This document shows positions 33,241 through 41,427 of a DNA stretch of 64,000 nucleotides, one piece after another. Position 1 is the first letter of the stretch. Every line of letters begins with the position of its first letter. A program made the position numbers and the translations under genes. The notes under the pieces are model-generated. The model searched no databases. It was not told the origin of the DNA and saw only the letters and a program-made list of their open reading frames with translations. Origin of the DNA: Enterobacter wuhouensis (GTDB lineage Bacteria; Pseudomonadota; Gammaproteobacteria; Enterobacterales; Enterobacteriaceae); assembly GCF_004331265.1 (NCBI RefSeq), contig NZ_SJOO01000012.1, positions 1-64,000 of the forward strand. Reading direction: 5' to 3'.

Positions 33241-33281
33241 GCACTATAAACATCTCTCGGCGCTATGTAAAGCGGGAAATG
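33241..33281 (-). promoter_or_regulatory. promoter of serT copy 1
   Basis: On the minus strand TTTACA is followed after 17 bp by TATAGT, then GCGCCTCACTTT and the tRNA. The -35, -10 and discriminator are the same in the second copy, while the spacer bases differ. Confidence 0.8.
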
Positions 33282-33353
33282 AAGGAATTTGAATGTCTTC
33301 CGTCAGAAATCCCCCTTTACTGCTCTCTGTTGCTCTGAACATAAAATTATGTA

Positions 33354-33369
33354 TTATGTTATAACATAA
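33354..33369 (+). promoter_or_regulatory. 16-bp palindrome, Zur-like operator of the ABC transporter
   Basis: TTATGTTATAACATAA is a perfect palindrome that ends 19 bp before the GTG of the binding-protein gene and overlaps its probable -10 region (TATTAT). Its TGTTATAACA core resembles the TGTTATA-N-TATAACA core of zinc-regulator Zur sites, but with a shorter centre. Repressor control by a metal sensor is likely; which one is inference. Confidence 0.5.
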
Positions 33370-33388
33370 CAATTTGGAGTTCAGGATC

Positions 33389-34402
33389 GTGTCTATCAAT
33401 AAAGCGCTGCTGCTGGCTACACTGCTGACGTTTACGCATATCACTTTTGCATCAACAAGTTATCCGTTAACTATGGAAAACTGCGGGCTCAAGGAGACGT
33501 TTACGCAGCCGCCTCAGCGGGTCGTAACCGTCGGCCAACACGAAACTGAACTGCTGCTAGCGTTAGGCCTGGAAAGCAACATCAGCGCCACGTCGGTTTG
33601 GTTTGGCAAGCTGCCGGACGCGCTGGCTGAGAAAGGCAAAAACCTTCATAAGCTTGCCGATAATTCGCCGTCATTTGAATCCGTTGTGGCGCAGAAACCC
33701 GACCTCGTCCTCGCGCAGTATCACTGGCATATCGGCCCGCAGGGTGAAGTGGGCACCCGCGAACAGTTTTCGTCGCTGGGAGTAAAGACGTGGATCTCCC
33801 CTGCCGACTGCATGAACAAAGGGGTTACGGAGAATTCGAACGCTGACGGGGCGCGCACCGCACCCTTTACGCTGACGGAAATCAAACGCGAAGTTACGGA
33901 GCTGGCGGCCATTTTTAATGTTTCAGCGCGAGGCGAGCAGCTCAACCGCGAGCTGACGGCGCGCATTGATAAGGCAAAAGCCCGGGCGCGCGCCTCCTCC
34001 ACGCCGCTGAAGGTCGTCTTTTGGTTCTCCAGCAGCCGCCTGAACGGCGATCCCTGGGTTGCGGGTAATTACGGCGCGCCCGGCTGGATCGCCAGCACGC
34101 TCGGTTTACAGAACGTCATCGATTCCCACGATGAGTGGCCCGCCGTGACCTGGGAACATATCGCCCGGTCGCAGCCGGACGTCATCGTGATTGCGGATAT
34201 GTCCCGCCGACTCTATCCGGCCGACGACGTGGCGGTAAAAGAAGCGTTTCTGCGAAGCGATCCGGTGACAAAGAACATTCCAGCCGTTCAGAAAGGCCGC
34301 ATTATCGTGGTCCCGGCGATGTCGCTAAATCCCTCGCTGCGCAACGTCGATGCGGTTGAACACATCAGCCAGCGGCTGGCAGCGTTTCAGCGCGAACAAT
34401 GA
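33389..34402 (+). CDS. ABC transporter periplasmic binding protein (BtuF/FecB type)
   Basis: The start is taken as GTG 33389 (337 residues) with GGAG nine bases upstream; a TTG at 33374 is in frame but lies inside the ribosome site. The signal peptide ends THITFA/S. The rest is a class III (Peripla_BP_2) binding protein: PQRVVTVGQHETELLLALGL, the two lobes, and VTWEHIARSQPDVIVIAD. Such proteins bind siderophores, heme, cobalamin or metal chelates. It is the first gene of a three-gene importer and overlaps the permease gene by 4 bp. No outer-membrane receptor gene is adjacent. Confidence 0.88.
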   Translation: MSINKALLLATLLTFTHITFASTSYPLTMENCGLKETFTQPPQRVVTVGQHETELLLALGLESNISATSVWFGKLPDALAEKGKNLHKLADNSPSFESVVAQKPDLVLAQYHWHIGPQGEVGTREQFSSLGVKTWISPADCMNKGVTENSNADGARTAPFTLTEIKREVTELAAIFNVSARGEQLNRELTARIDKAKARARASSTPLKVVFWFSSSRLNGDPWVAGNYGAPGWIASTLGLQNVIDSHDEWPAVTWEHIARSQPDVIVIADMSRRLYPADDVAVKEAFLRSDPVTKNIPAVQKGRIIVVPAMSLNPSLRNVDAVEHISQRLAAFQREQ

Positions 34403-35430
34403 GAAAATTGTCATCCACTTCCCGCCAGCACGGGCTGCTGGCGGCTGGCGTCCTGGCATTGCCCCTGATGCTGATTTTCGCCGCCAGCATTGGCGATATT
34501 ACCATCTCTTTCACGAGTACGGGTAAAGCCATCCTCAACGGGCTGGGACTCACCTCGTTCGACCTGCCGCAGATTGAGGAAGGCATTATCTGGCAATACC
34601 GCATGAGTCGGGCCCTGATGGCGGCGTGCAGCGGCGGCGGCCTGGCGCTCTGCGGTCTGGTTCTGCAGTCGATACTGCGCAACCCGCTGGCGGAACCCTA
34701 TCTGCTGGGCATTTCCGCTGGCGCCTCGCTGGGCGCGGTGTGCGTTATGCTCCTGGGGCTCGGCGGCAGCACGCTGGGCGTCAGCAGCGGTGCCTTTATC
34801 GGCTCCTGCGCCGCTTTTGCGCTTATCATGGTGATTACCAACGGCATGACCGCCAGTCCGCCACGGATTTTGCTGGCGGGGATAGCCGGTACGCAGCTTT
34901 TCAACGCCCTGACGGCGTATGTCGTCAGTACGTCCGCCAATGCCGAACAGTCCCGTAGCGTAATGTTCTGGCTTTTGGGAAGCCTGAGCGGCGTTCGCTG
35001 GCCCGACGCGCTGCTGGCGCTGGCCGTCACGCTTTCCGGCTTGCTCGCCGTGTTCATCTTTTCCCGGGCGCTGGATACCTTCACCTTTGGGGATGAGGTT
35101 TCAACGACGCTGGGTATTCCGGTGACCCTGGTGCGCATCGCGCTACTGCTGGTCTGCGCATTGGTCACGGCAACGCTGGTAAGCGCTATCGGAGCCGTAG
35201 GATTTGTTGGGCTGGTTATCCCGCACGCGACGCGCATGCTGAGCGGATCGGGCCATCGCCATTCCATCCCGCTGACGTTTCTCACTGGCGCCCACTTTAT
35301 GATTCTGGCCGATATTGTGTCGCGAACCCTTATCGCAAACCAGGTGCTCCCCATCGGCGTGGTGACGGCCCTGGTGGGCGCTCCTGCGTTCGTCATACTT
35401 CTCTATCGCAACAGGGAGGATAAAAAATGA
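34399..35430 (+). CDS. ABC transporter permease (FecCD/BtuC family)
   Basis: The 343-residue protein has about ten membrane helices and the FecCD signature segments RMSRALMAACSGGGLALCGLVLQ, NPLAEPYLLGISAGASLGA and GFVGLVIPHATRM. It forms the homodimeric channel for the substrate delivered by the preceding binding protein. It overlaps both neighbours by 4 bp, which implies translational coupling of the three genes. Confidence 0.93.
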   Translation: MRKLSSTSRQHGLLAAGVLALPLMLIFAASIGDITISFTSTGKAILNGLGLTSFDLPQIEEGIIWQYRMSRALMAACSGGGLALCGLVLQSILRNPLAEPYLLGISAGASLGAVCVMLLGLGGSTLGVSSGAFIGSCAAFALIMVITNGMTASPPRILLAGIAGTQLFNALTAYVVSTSANAEQSRSVMFWLLGSLSGVRWPDALLALAVTLSGLLAVFIFSRALDTFTFGDEVSTTLGIPVTLVRIALLLVCALVTATLVSAIGAVGFVGLVIPHATRMLSGSGHRHSIPLTFLTGAHFMILADIVSRTLIANQVLPIGVVTALVGAPAFVILLYRNREDKK

Positions 35431-36185
35431 ATATTTCTGTTTCCGGACTGACGATGACCCGGCAGGCCCAGACCGTGCTGAACAATATCACCCTCGAGTT
35501 TTCATCCGGGCAAATTACCGGCCTTCTGGGCCCTAACGGCTCGGGAAAATCCACGCTGCTGCGCTGCCTTGCCGGCCTTTTTCCGCGCCACGCCCATCAC
35601 GTTGCGATCGGGGACGTGGCGCTGGGGGAAATGCCGCTAAAAGCGCGCGCCCGCTGCATGGCGTTTGACCCTCAACACGTGGAGGTCGACGGCGATCCGT
35701 CCGTCGAGGAGATTGTGCGCCTGGGGCGTACGCCTTACAAAAGGCCATTTCAGGGCACCAGCCGCGAGGATGAAGCGGCGGTGAATGCATCCTTAATCCA
35801 GATGCAGCTGTGCGAACTGCGTAAGAAAAGGTGGCGGCAATTATCGGGAGGCGAGCGCCAGCGAACCCAGATCGCCCGCGCGCTGGCCCAGCAGCCGCGC
35901 GTGCTGTTGCTTGATGAACCGACAAACCACCTGGACATTCAGCACCAGCTGGAGCTGATGCGGCTCATTTCTCGCCTCCCGCTCACGGTGGTCGTCGCAC
36001 TGCACGACCTTAACCTGGCGGCAAATTTCTGTCAGAGACTGGTGCTTCTGAAATCCGGGCGGGTTTCCGCCGCAGGAGAACCGGACGAAGTCCTGACCCC
36101 GGAGAAAATTGAAATGACCTGGAACGTCAAAGCCCTGGTCAGGCGGGAAGCGGCACGGATCGCGATTGGGTATCAGATGGCGTAA
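35427..36185 (+). CDS. ABC transporter ATP-binding protein (FepC/BtuD type)
   Basis: The 252-residue ATPase has Walker A GPNGSGKS, the Q-loop region FDPQHVEVD, the signature LSGGERQR, Walker B VLLLDEPT and the switch His in ALHDLNLA. It powers the importer encoded by the two preceding genes. The gene ends 6 bp before the A-tract of the terminator belonging to the second serT copy on the other strand. Confidence 0.94.
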   Translation: MNISVSGLTMTRQAQTVLNNITLEFSSGQITGLLGPNGSGKSTLLRCLAGLFPRHAHHVAIGDVALGEMPLKARARCMAFDPQHVEVDGDPSVEEIVRLGRTPYKRPFQGTSREDEAAVNASLIQMQLCELRKKRWRQLSGGERQRTQIARALAQQPRVLLLDEPTNHLDIQHQLELMRLISRLPLTVVVALHDLNLAANFCQRLVLLKSGRVSAAGEPDEVLTPEKIEMTWNVKALVRREAARIAIGYQMA

Positions 36186-36190
36186 ACGAA

Positions 36191-36222
36191 AAAACCCTGC
36201 GATATTGCTATCGCAGGGTTTT
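36191..36222 (-). terminator. terminator of serT copy 2 (and the ABC operon)
   Basis: AAAACCCTGCGATA/TATCGCAGGGTTTT pairs around TTGC. It differs from the copy-1 terminator only by one base pair in the stem and the flanks, and can serve both strands. Confidence 0.85.
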
Positions 36223-36228
36223 CGAATT

Positions 36229-36316
36229 TGGCGGAAGCGTAGAGATTCGAACTCTAGAACCCTTTCGGGTCGCCGGTTTTCAAGACCGGTGCCTTCAACC
36301 GCTCGGCCACGCTTCC
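36229..36316 (-). tRNA. serT: tRNA-Ser(UGA), copy 2
   Basis: The 88-nt sequence is identical to the tRNA at 33143-33230, with anticodon TGA and encoded CCA. Its own promoter lies upstream on the minus strand (TTTACA, 17 bp, TATAGT). By position next to the yccA side it is probably the ancestral serT. The direct repeat covers terminator, tRNA and promoter core and brackets the ABC transporter. Confidence 0.97.
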
Positions 36317-36325
36317 TAAGTGAGG

Positions 36326-36367
36326 CGCACTATAAACACCTCACCGCGTGCTGTAAAGAGCACGCCC
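36326..36367 (-). promoter_or_regulatory. promoter of serT copy 2
   Basis: On the minus strand TTTACA, 17 bp, TATAGT, GCGCCTCACTTA, then the tRNA. The spacer (GCACGCGGTGAGGTGTT) differs from copy 1 while both hexamers are the same. Confidence 0.8.
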
Positions 36368-36460
36368 ATTCGTTCGCTTTAAAAATAGACAAAATGAGTT
36401 TAATCGGTTGAATAGACAACATATTGGCCATTTTCTCAGCATAAAATACACCGTCCAGCC

Positions 36461-38089
36461 TTAGTGCTTTTTGATGTACATATCTTTAGTGAAATAGTAC
36501 CCGAGCTTGTCCGGCGTGAATCCCCCCACCCACGGCTTCACCAGGTGCGTGCGAACATAGTGATAAACCGGGATCGCGGGAACATCTCGCCCGAGCAGAT
36601 CTTCTGCCTGCTGGTAGAACTTACCGCGCTCTTGCGGAGTTTTCGCTTTGGCAGCATCCATCAACGCCTTGTCGTAGTCCGGGTTGCTGTACTGGCTGGT
36701 GTTTTCGCTGTCGCCGGTGCGGAAGTTATTCAGGAAGGTTGCCGCGTCGTCGTAATCGGCGATCCAGGCATAGCGCACGGCGTCAAAGTTGTGGGTGTGC
36801 ATGGTGTCCAGCATGGTTTTCCACTCCTGATTTTGCAGCTTCGCGTCCACGCCGAGATTTTTCTTCCACATCGAGCTGGCGGCAATGGCGATACGCTGGT
36901 GCGATTCAGAGGTGTTATAGAGCAGGTTGAAGCTGAGCGGATGATCGGCGTTAAATCCGGCCTCGGCCAGCAGCTTTTTCGCCTCGGCGATGCGTTTGTC
37001 CATCGGCCAGCTGGCGTAGTCCGGGTTCTGTAACTTCACGCCACCGATATCCGGCTGGCTAATTAGCCACGCCGGGCGCTGCCCCTGCCCCAGGACTTTC
37101 TCTGCGATGATGTCCTTATCCAGCGCCATGTTCAGCGCCTTACGCACGCGAACGTCGTTGAACGGCGGTCGGGTGGTGTTGAACTCGTAATAATAAGTGG
37201 CAAGCTGCGGAGAAACGTCCAGTTCGCTGCCCAGCGTTTTCTTCAGCTGGGCAAACTGGTTGATCGGCACCGTATAAACGATGTCGATTTCACCCGCCTT
37301 ATAGCGGTTGACGTCCGACGCTTCGGACGTAATGGGCAGATAGGTCACTTTGTTGATAACGGTATGTTCGTTATCCCAGTAGCGCGGGTTACGCTCGGCC
37401 ACGATGCGCTCGTTAACCACCCACTGCGACAGTTTATACGCGCCGCTGCTGACAAAATGGTCTGGTTTGGTCCACTTATCACCGTAGCGACCAATCAGGA
37501 CCTTATCCACCGGGACCAGCGACGGGTGCGCCAGCATCGCCAGGAAGGCCGCGTTGGGCTGCGTGAGCGTCACTTCCAGCGTGGTGTCGTTGACCGCCTT
37601 CACGCCGAGCGTGTCGGGGGCTTTTTTGCCCTGGGCAATATCCGCCCCGTTCACAATGTGCATATTGCCCGGATAGCTGGCGTACGGTGAGGCCGTTTTA
37701 GGATCGACCAGACGCTGCCAGCTCCAGACGATGTCCTCGGCGGTAATCGCGGTGCCGTCGCTCCAGGTGATGCCCGGGCGCAGATGGAACGTCCAGACGG
37801 TGTTGTCCTTGTTCTCCCATTTCTCCGCCAGACGCGGCTGTATCTCGCCCTGCGGGGATACGCTCACCAGCCCGTCGAATAAATCGCTGATAATATTGAA
37901 TTCAACATCGCTTTCGACTTTATGCGGGTCCAGCGATGAGGGCTCACTGCCGTTATTCCTGACCAGTTCCTGCCTGTCCGCCAGCGGGGTTCCTGCCGGC
38001 ACGTTAGCCGCCCGACCTGCCGTGCTGGCGCACAGTATGGCGGCGGCTAACAAAGAGAGTGTAAAGTTAGTGCGTGTTTGTGGTTTCAT
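36461..38089 (-). CDS. OppA/MppA-type peptide-binding protein (orphan)
   Basis: The 542-residue class II periplasmic binding protein has a signal peptide ending GRAANVP. It has the family marks RNNGSEPSSLDPHKVESDVE, LTYLLRP-like WTFHLRPGITWSDGTAITAEDIVWSWQRL in shorter form, and an OppA-type C terminus. It is close in size to E. coli OppA (543) and MppA (537). It would bind oligopeptides, possibly murein peptides. No permease or ATPase gene is adjacent, so it must borrow a transporter (for example OppBCDF). It lies between serT copy 2 and yccA. Confidence 0.88.
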   Translation of the reverse strand: MKPQTRTNFTLSLLAAAILCASTAGRAANVPAGTPLADRQELVRNNGSEPSSLDPHKVESDVEFNIISDLFDGLVSVSPQGEIQPRLAEKWENKDNTVWTFHLRPGITWSDGTAITAEDIVWSWQRLVDPKTASPYASYPGNMHIVNGADIAQGKKAPDTLGVKAVNDTTLEVTLTQPNAAFLAMLAHPSLVPVDKVLIGRYGDKWTKPDHFVSSGAYKLSQWVVNERIVAERNPRYWDNEHTVINKVTYLPITSEASDVNRYKAGEIDIVYTVPINQFAQLKKTLGSELDVSPQLATYYYEFNTTRPPFNDVRVRKALNMALDKDIIAEKVLGQGQRPAWLISQPDIGGVKLQNPDYASWPMDKRIAEAKKLLAEAGFNADHPLSFNLLYNTSESHQRIAIAASSMWKKNLGVDAKLQNQEWKTMLDTMHTHNFDAVRYAWIADYDDAATFLNNFRTGDSENTSQYSNPDYDKALMDAAKAKTPQERGKFYQQAEDLLGRDVPAIPVYHYVRTHLVKPWVGGFTPDKLGYYFTKDMYIKKH

Positions 38090-38358
38090 TTCCTTCGCCT
38101 TATTGTCTGTTTTATGACGATCCGGAAATAACTCTTAGCGCTCGGGCTTAAATAAGGCAATATATTTCAGTAACCTATAAGAGGTTGATCTGAATAAAAC
38201 CGTCAAACCGCTGTTCATACCGTTGAAAAGGATTTCTTTAGAATAAATCACCAGCTTCAGCGCTAACGTGCTGAGTAAAGATGGGTAAAACCATTTTGAG
38301 TCTGGCGTCCCGTTTCCTATTCTTGCCGTTAATTACATCTGTCATAAGAGAGTGACTC

Positions 38359-39018
38359 ATGGATCGTATCATTACGTCTTCACGCGACCGCACATCGCTA
38401 CTCAGCACCCACAAGGTGCTGCGCAATACCTATTTTATGCTTAGCCTGACGCTGGCGTTTTCCGCAATCACCGCAACCGCCAGCACCGTGCTGATGCTGC
38501 CGTCTCCGGGGCTTATCCTGACGCTGGTCGGCATGTATGGCCTGATGTTCCTGACCTATAAAACCGCTGACAAACCGGTCGGTATTTTGTCTGCATTCGC
38601 CTTCACCGGCTTCCTGGGCTATATCCTGGGGCCAATCCTTAACGCTTACCTGTCTGCCGGAATGGGTGACCTGATCGGTATGGCGCTGGGCGGCACCGCG
38701 CTGGTGTTCTTCTGCTGCTCGGCCTACGTGCTGACCACGCGTAAGGATATGTCCTTCCTCGGCGGGATGCTGATGGCGGGTATCGTGGTGGTGCTGGTCG
38801 GTATGGTGGCGAACATCTTCCTGCAGCTGCCTGCTCTGCATCTGGCGATCAGCGCCGTGTTTATCCTGATTTCATCGGGTGCCATCCTGTTTGAAACCAG
38901 CAACATTATTCGCGGCGGCGAGACGAACTACATTCGCGCAACCGTGAGCCTGTACGTGTCGCTGTACAACATCTTCGTCAGCCTGCTGAGCATCCTGGGC
39001 TTCGCAAGCCGCGATTAA
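38359..39018 (+). CDS. yccA: YccA, FtsH-modulating membrane protein
   Basis: The 219-residue Bax-inhibitor-1-family protein has seven membrane helices, opens MDRIITSSRDRTSLLSTHKVLRNTYFMLSL in shorter form as in E. coli, and keeps the same length. It is a substrate and inhibitor of the membrane protease FtsH and protects the Sec translocon. GAGAGTGACTC precedes the start. A strong hairpin terminator follows. Confidence 0.97.
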   Translation: MDRIITSSRDRTSLLSTHKVLRNTYFMLSLTLAFSAITATASTVLMLPSPGLILTLVGMYGLMFLTYKTADKPVGILSAFAFTGFLGYILGPILNAYLSAGMGDLIGMALGGTALVFFCCSAYVLTTRKDMSFLGGMLMAGIVVVLVGMVANIFLQLPALHLAISAVFILISSGAILFETSNIIRGGETNYIRATVSLYVSLYNIFVSLLSILGFASRD

Positions 39019-39033
39019 GCAGAACGTGAATAA

Positions 39034-39067
39034 TAAAAAGGAGAATGCCCCGGCATTCTCCTTTTTT
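39034..39067. terminator. bidirectional terminator yccA / FidL-like gene
   Basis: AAAAAGGAGAATGCC/GGCATTCTCCTTTTT forms a long perfect stem with A- and T-runs, between converging genes. Confidence 0.92.
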
Positions 39068-39072
39068 ATGCC

Positions 39073-39549
39073 TTAATCACCCCGGCAAATATAGGTGGGG
39101 TAACGCCGGTCCTGAATCAGCCACACCGAGGGCGAAAGCTCGGAGATCGTGAGATAGTAGCGGGCGGTCGGCCAGGCGAAGCTTCCCCACTGGGCATCGG
39201 GGGTATTGTCATTGTGTCGACGCCAGGTTTTGGTGTAGCTCAGGACAATCACCTTATCATCGTCCCGTCGCTCCCACGTAAAATCCACGTCCCTGTCAAC
39301 GATCAGGCTCCGGCCCTCAGCCTTTGCCGCGCCTTTGTAGGTGGTCAGGCCGGTGCCGTTACGATGAAAATAGAACTGGGCAACGGCGTTGACCTTCACT
39401 TCATTTGCCTTTCCTTCATTGCGCGTAAAATTAAACTCGGTGCTGCAGGCCAGCGCATCGCGCTTAAAGGCCCCGCCCGTGTAGATAAAGAGCGCAAACG
39501 CTCCGCCAATAACCGCGCCACCCAGCCCGAACAGAAGTTTGTTTTTCAT
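39073..39549 (-). CDS. FidL-like membrane-anchored protein
   Basis: The 158-residue protein has one N-terminal membrane anchor (about residues 5-25) and a periplasmic domain that resembles FidL of Salmonella SPI-3 and its relatives. It overlaps the upstream ToxR-like regulator gene by 4 bp. FidL-like genes often accompany MarT-type regulators, much as ToxS accompanies ToxR, and may stabilise or modulate the regulator. That role is inference from context. Confidence 0.72.
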   Translation of the reverse strand: MKNKLLFGLGGAVIGGAFALFIYTGGAFKRDALACSTEFNFTRNEGKANEVKVNAVAQFYFHRNGTGLTTYKGAAKAEGRSLIVDRDVDFTWERRDDDKVIVLSYTKTWRRHNDNTPDAQWGSFAWPTARYYLTISELSPSVWLIQDRRYPTYICRGD

Positions 39550-40298
39550 TCTTCCGCCCCGCTTTTATAGCGAATAGTTTTACACAGGCTGGCTTCACTT
39601 ACCGGGCAGGCACCGATGAACACCTCATCGGCGGCGGCAAGCGAAAAGCGGGCGCTGAAATAATAAATGTTGTACTCCTCACGCTCGCACGCGACGTTAT
39701 TTTTCTTCAGCAGCTCGGTCAGTTTCGATAACACCAGCGGTCGGCCATGATCGTTAACCACCCAGAGCCGACAGCCGGCTATTTTTTCCTTAACGGGTTT
39801 TAGGGTCGCGGGCACGGTTATCTCAAGCTGTCGGCTAAAAAACAGGCTAAGCCCCACGGCTGACGTCGTTAATACCGCTAAAACCAGCCACCACTTTTTG
39901 GATAAACGCTTATATCCTGACGGCTGTTCGACGGACGGCTGAGGCACTTCGGGCGTAACGCTCTCTACGGGCTTAAAAATAACGTCGGCGTCAAAGCGGA
40001 ATCCAAACCGGGGCACGGTCACGATAAACTCGTGGCTGTCGCCCAGGGCGTGGAAACTTTTGCGTAATTCGCTTACCGCCTTGTTGAGGTTATTTCCCGA
40101 TGGCGTAAAGCCGAACTCCTCCCATACGCGAGTGATCAATTCCTCCCGGCTCAGGTCGCGCCCTTTATGGCGAATAAATTCCTGTAAAAGACGAACGGCC
40201 GGAGCCGAAAGCGTTAATACAGACTCGGGTTGCCCAACAATACTTATTGCATGTGCTTCAGGATCGAATAACAACGAATTATTGCATATAAAAAACAT
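39546..40298 (-). CDS. ToxR/MarT-like transmembrane regulator
   Basis: The 250-residue protein has an N-terminal OmpR-type winged helix in the cytosol (about 20-103, with REELITRVWEEFGFTPSGNN and VPRFGFRF). A Pro-rich linker, one membrane helix (136-154) and a periplasmic domain of about 95 residues follow. The periplasmic part has four Cys (176, 204, 231, 239), which could form redox-sensitive disulfides as in ToxR or CadC. It resembles MarT of Salmonella. It is divergent from the CS1-type pilus operon, its likely target. Confidence 0.82.
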   Translation of the reverse strand: MFFICNNSLLFDPEAHAISIVGQPESVLTLSAPAVRLLQEFIRHKGRDLSREELITRVWEEFGFTPSGNNLNKAVSELRKSFHALGDSHEFIVTVPRFGFRFDADVIFKPVESVTPEVPQPSVEQPSGYKRLSKKWWLVLAVLTTSAVGLSLFFSRQLEITVPATLKPVKEKIAGCRLWVVNDHGRPLVLSKLTELLKKNNVACEREEYNIYYFSARFSLAAADEVFIGACPVSEASLCKTIRYKSGAEE

Positions 40299-40606
40299 CT
40301 TTCATTCTCGGCTGTTACCGCATGCTTTTTAATCCCTGATACAACGACAAGAAAATCGCCTCCTGAACTGATTATTTTTTCATCAGAAGGAGTTTTCTCC
40401 CCATCCCGGGTCGCGGTATTTTCGCTTAACTATACAACCTTAAAGCCAGGAAAGCAGGATAAAAAACTGTATATAACGAGTTAATTAATACAAATTTTCA
40501 CAAACCGCTGTTCTGGTTAAAGTTTCCCTGCCCTGAAGCAATACGTTAGCAGAGGGTGTCCCGTTGTGAATGCGCCGGGAAAGAACTCAACGCAGGCGGA
40601 CCGAAA
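40299..40606. promoter_or_regulatory. control region between ToxR-like regulator and CS1-type pilus operon
   Basis: These 308 bp have no gene. The part from 40430 to 40530 is AT-rich, with TATATAACGAGTTAATTAAT and AAATTTTCACAAACC boxes suited to a regulated promoter. A long 5' untranslated stretch precedes the chaperone gene. An imperfect inverted repeat (CTCCTGA ... TCAGAAGGAG, about 40365-40400) could be an operator. Confidence 0.35.
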
Positions 40607-41350
40607 GTGAAACAGAAAAATAGTGTGAATAAGAAAACTGCCTTTTATATCGCCGCGCTGTCAGCGTCATTTTTCTCGGAAATGACAATGGCCAATATGA
40701 GCGTGTATCCCATGGAACTCAACGTGGACAGTTCCGGTGCGGCGCAAATAAAAGTGGCATCTAAAACGGATGATATTCAGTTCATTCGAGTGAGGCAAAA
40801 GAAAATTCTTAATCCGGGAACGCCGCAGGAAAAAGAGATTGACGTGGCTTCGTGGAAAGAAGGCGGCGTCGTGGTCACGCCCGAAAAATTCGCCCTCTCG
40901 GCAGGCGCAATGCGCGTGGTTCGTCTGGTATCTCTCACGCCGCCGGCGAAGGAGAGTACCTGGCGGGTCTATTTTGAAGGCGTGAAGCAGCCTGACAGCA
41001 TTATTCCAGGGCATTCAGAAGAATCTGGCGCAACGGCAAAATTGGGGGTCAACGTTATATGGGGCGCGCTCGTCCATCTCGCCCCGGAAAAAAGCCTCGT
41101 TTCGCTGTCAATCGACCCGGCACGCGGGACGTTAAAGAACAGCGGCACGCTGCGCGTACCGCTCAGGGAGATCGGTATTTGTCAGTCGGATGAAACCTGC
41201 AAATGGGTGAAAGAAGACGCCACGATTTACCCGGATACCGAGCGGAAATTAAAAACGCTCGCGCAGGTTAAAGGCCAAAAATATAAATTCCGCTACTTCA
41301 ACTGGGTGAAAAAGACCGCTGAGGAAGCTGATTTACCCGTCGTGCAATAA
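40607..41350 (+). CDS. CS1/CFA-I-type pilus chaperone
   Basis: The start is uncertain: GTG 40607 (247 residues, GGCGGA upstream), GTG 40625 and GTG 40556 are all in frame. From 40607 the signal segment runs to about TMANMSV. The protein is an alternate chaperone of the CooB/CfaA/CblB/EcpB kind: VYPMELNVDSSGAAQIKVAS, RVRQKKILNPGTPQEKEID, WRVYFEGVKQP and an NSGTLRVPLREI segment. It stabilises major and tip subunits in the periplasm. First gene of the operon chaperone-pilin-usher-tip-regulator. Confidence 0.85.
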   Translation: MKQKNSVNKKTAFYIAALSASFFSEMTMANMSVYPMELNVDSSGAAQIKVASKTDDIQFIRVRQKKILNPGTPQEKEIDVASWKEGGVVVTPEKFALSAGAMRVVRLVSLTPPAKESTWRVYFEGVKQPDSIIPGHSEESGATAKLGVNVIWGALVHLAPEKSLVSLSIDPARGTLKNSGTLRVPLREIGICQSDETCKWVKEDATIYPDTERKLKTLAQVKGQKYKFRYFNWVKKTAEEADLPVVQ

Positions 41351-41365
41351 CACGACGTCACTGTA

Positions 41366-41389
41366 AAAAAACCACGTGTGGTTTGTTTA
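41366..41389 (+). other. hairpin between chaperone and pilin genes
   Basis: AAACCAC/GTGGTTT-type pairing (AAACCACGTGTGGTTT at about 41369-41384) gives a small stem just before the pilin ribosome site. It could mark processing or partial termination that sets the pilin level. Low certainty. Confidence 0.35.
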
Positions 41390-41427
41390 AAGAGCCAAGG
41401 TGCTCATTTGTAAATATGGAGATATCA

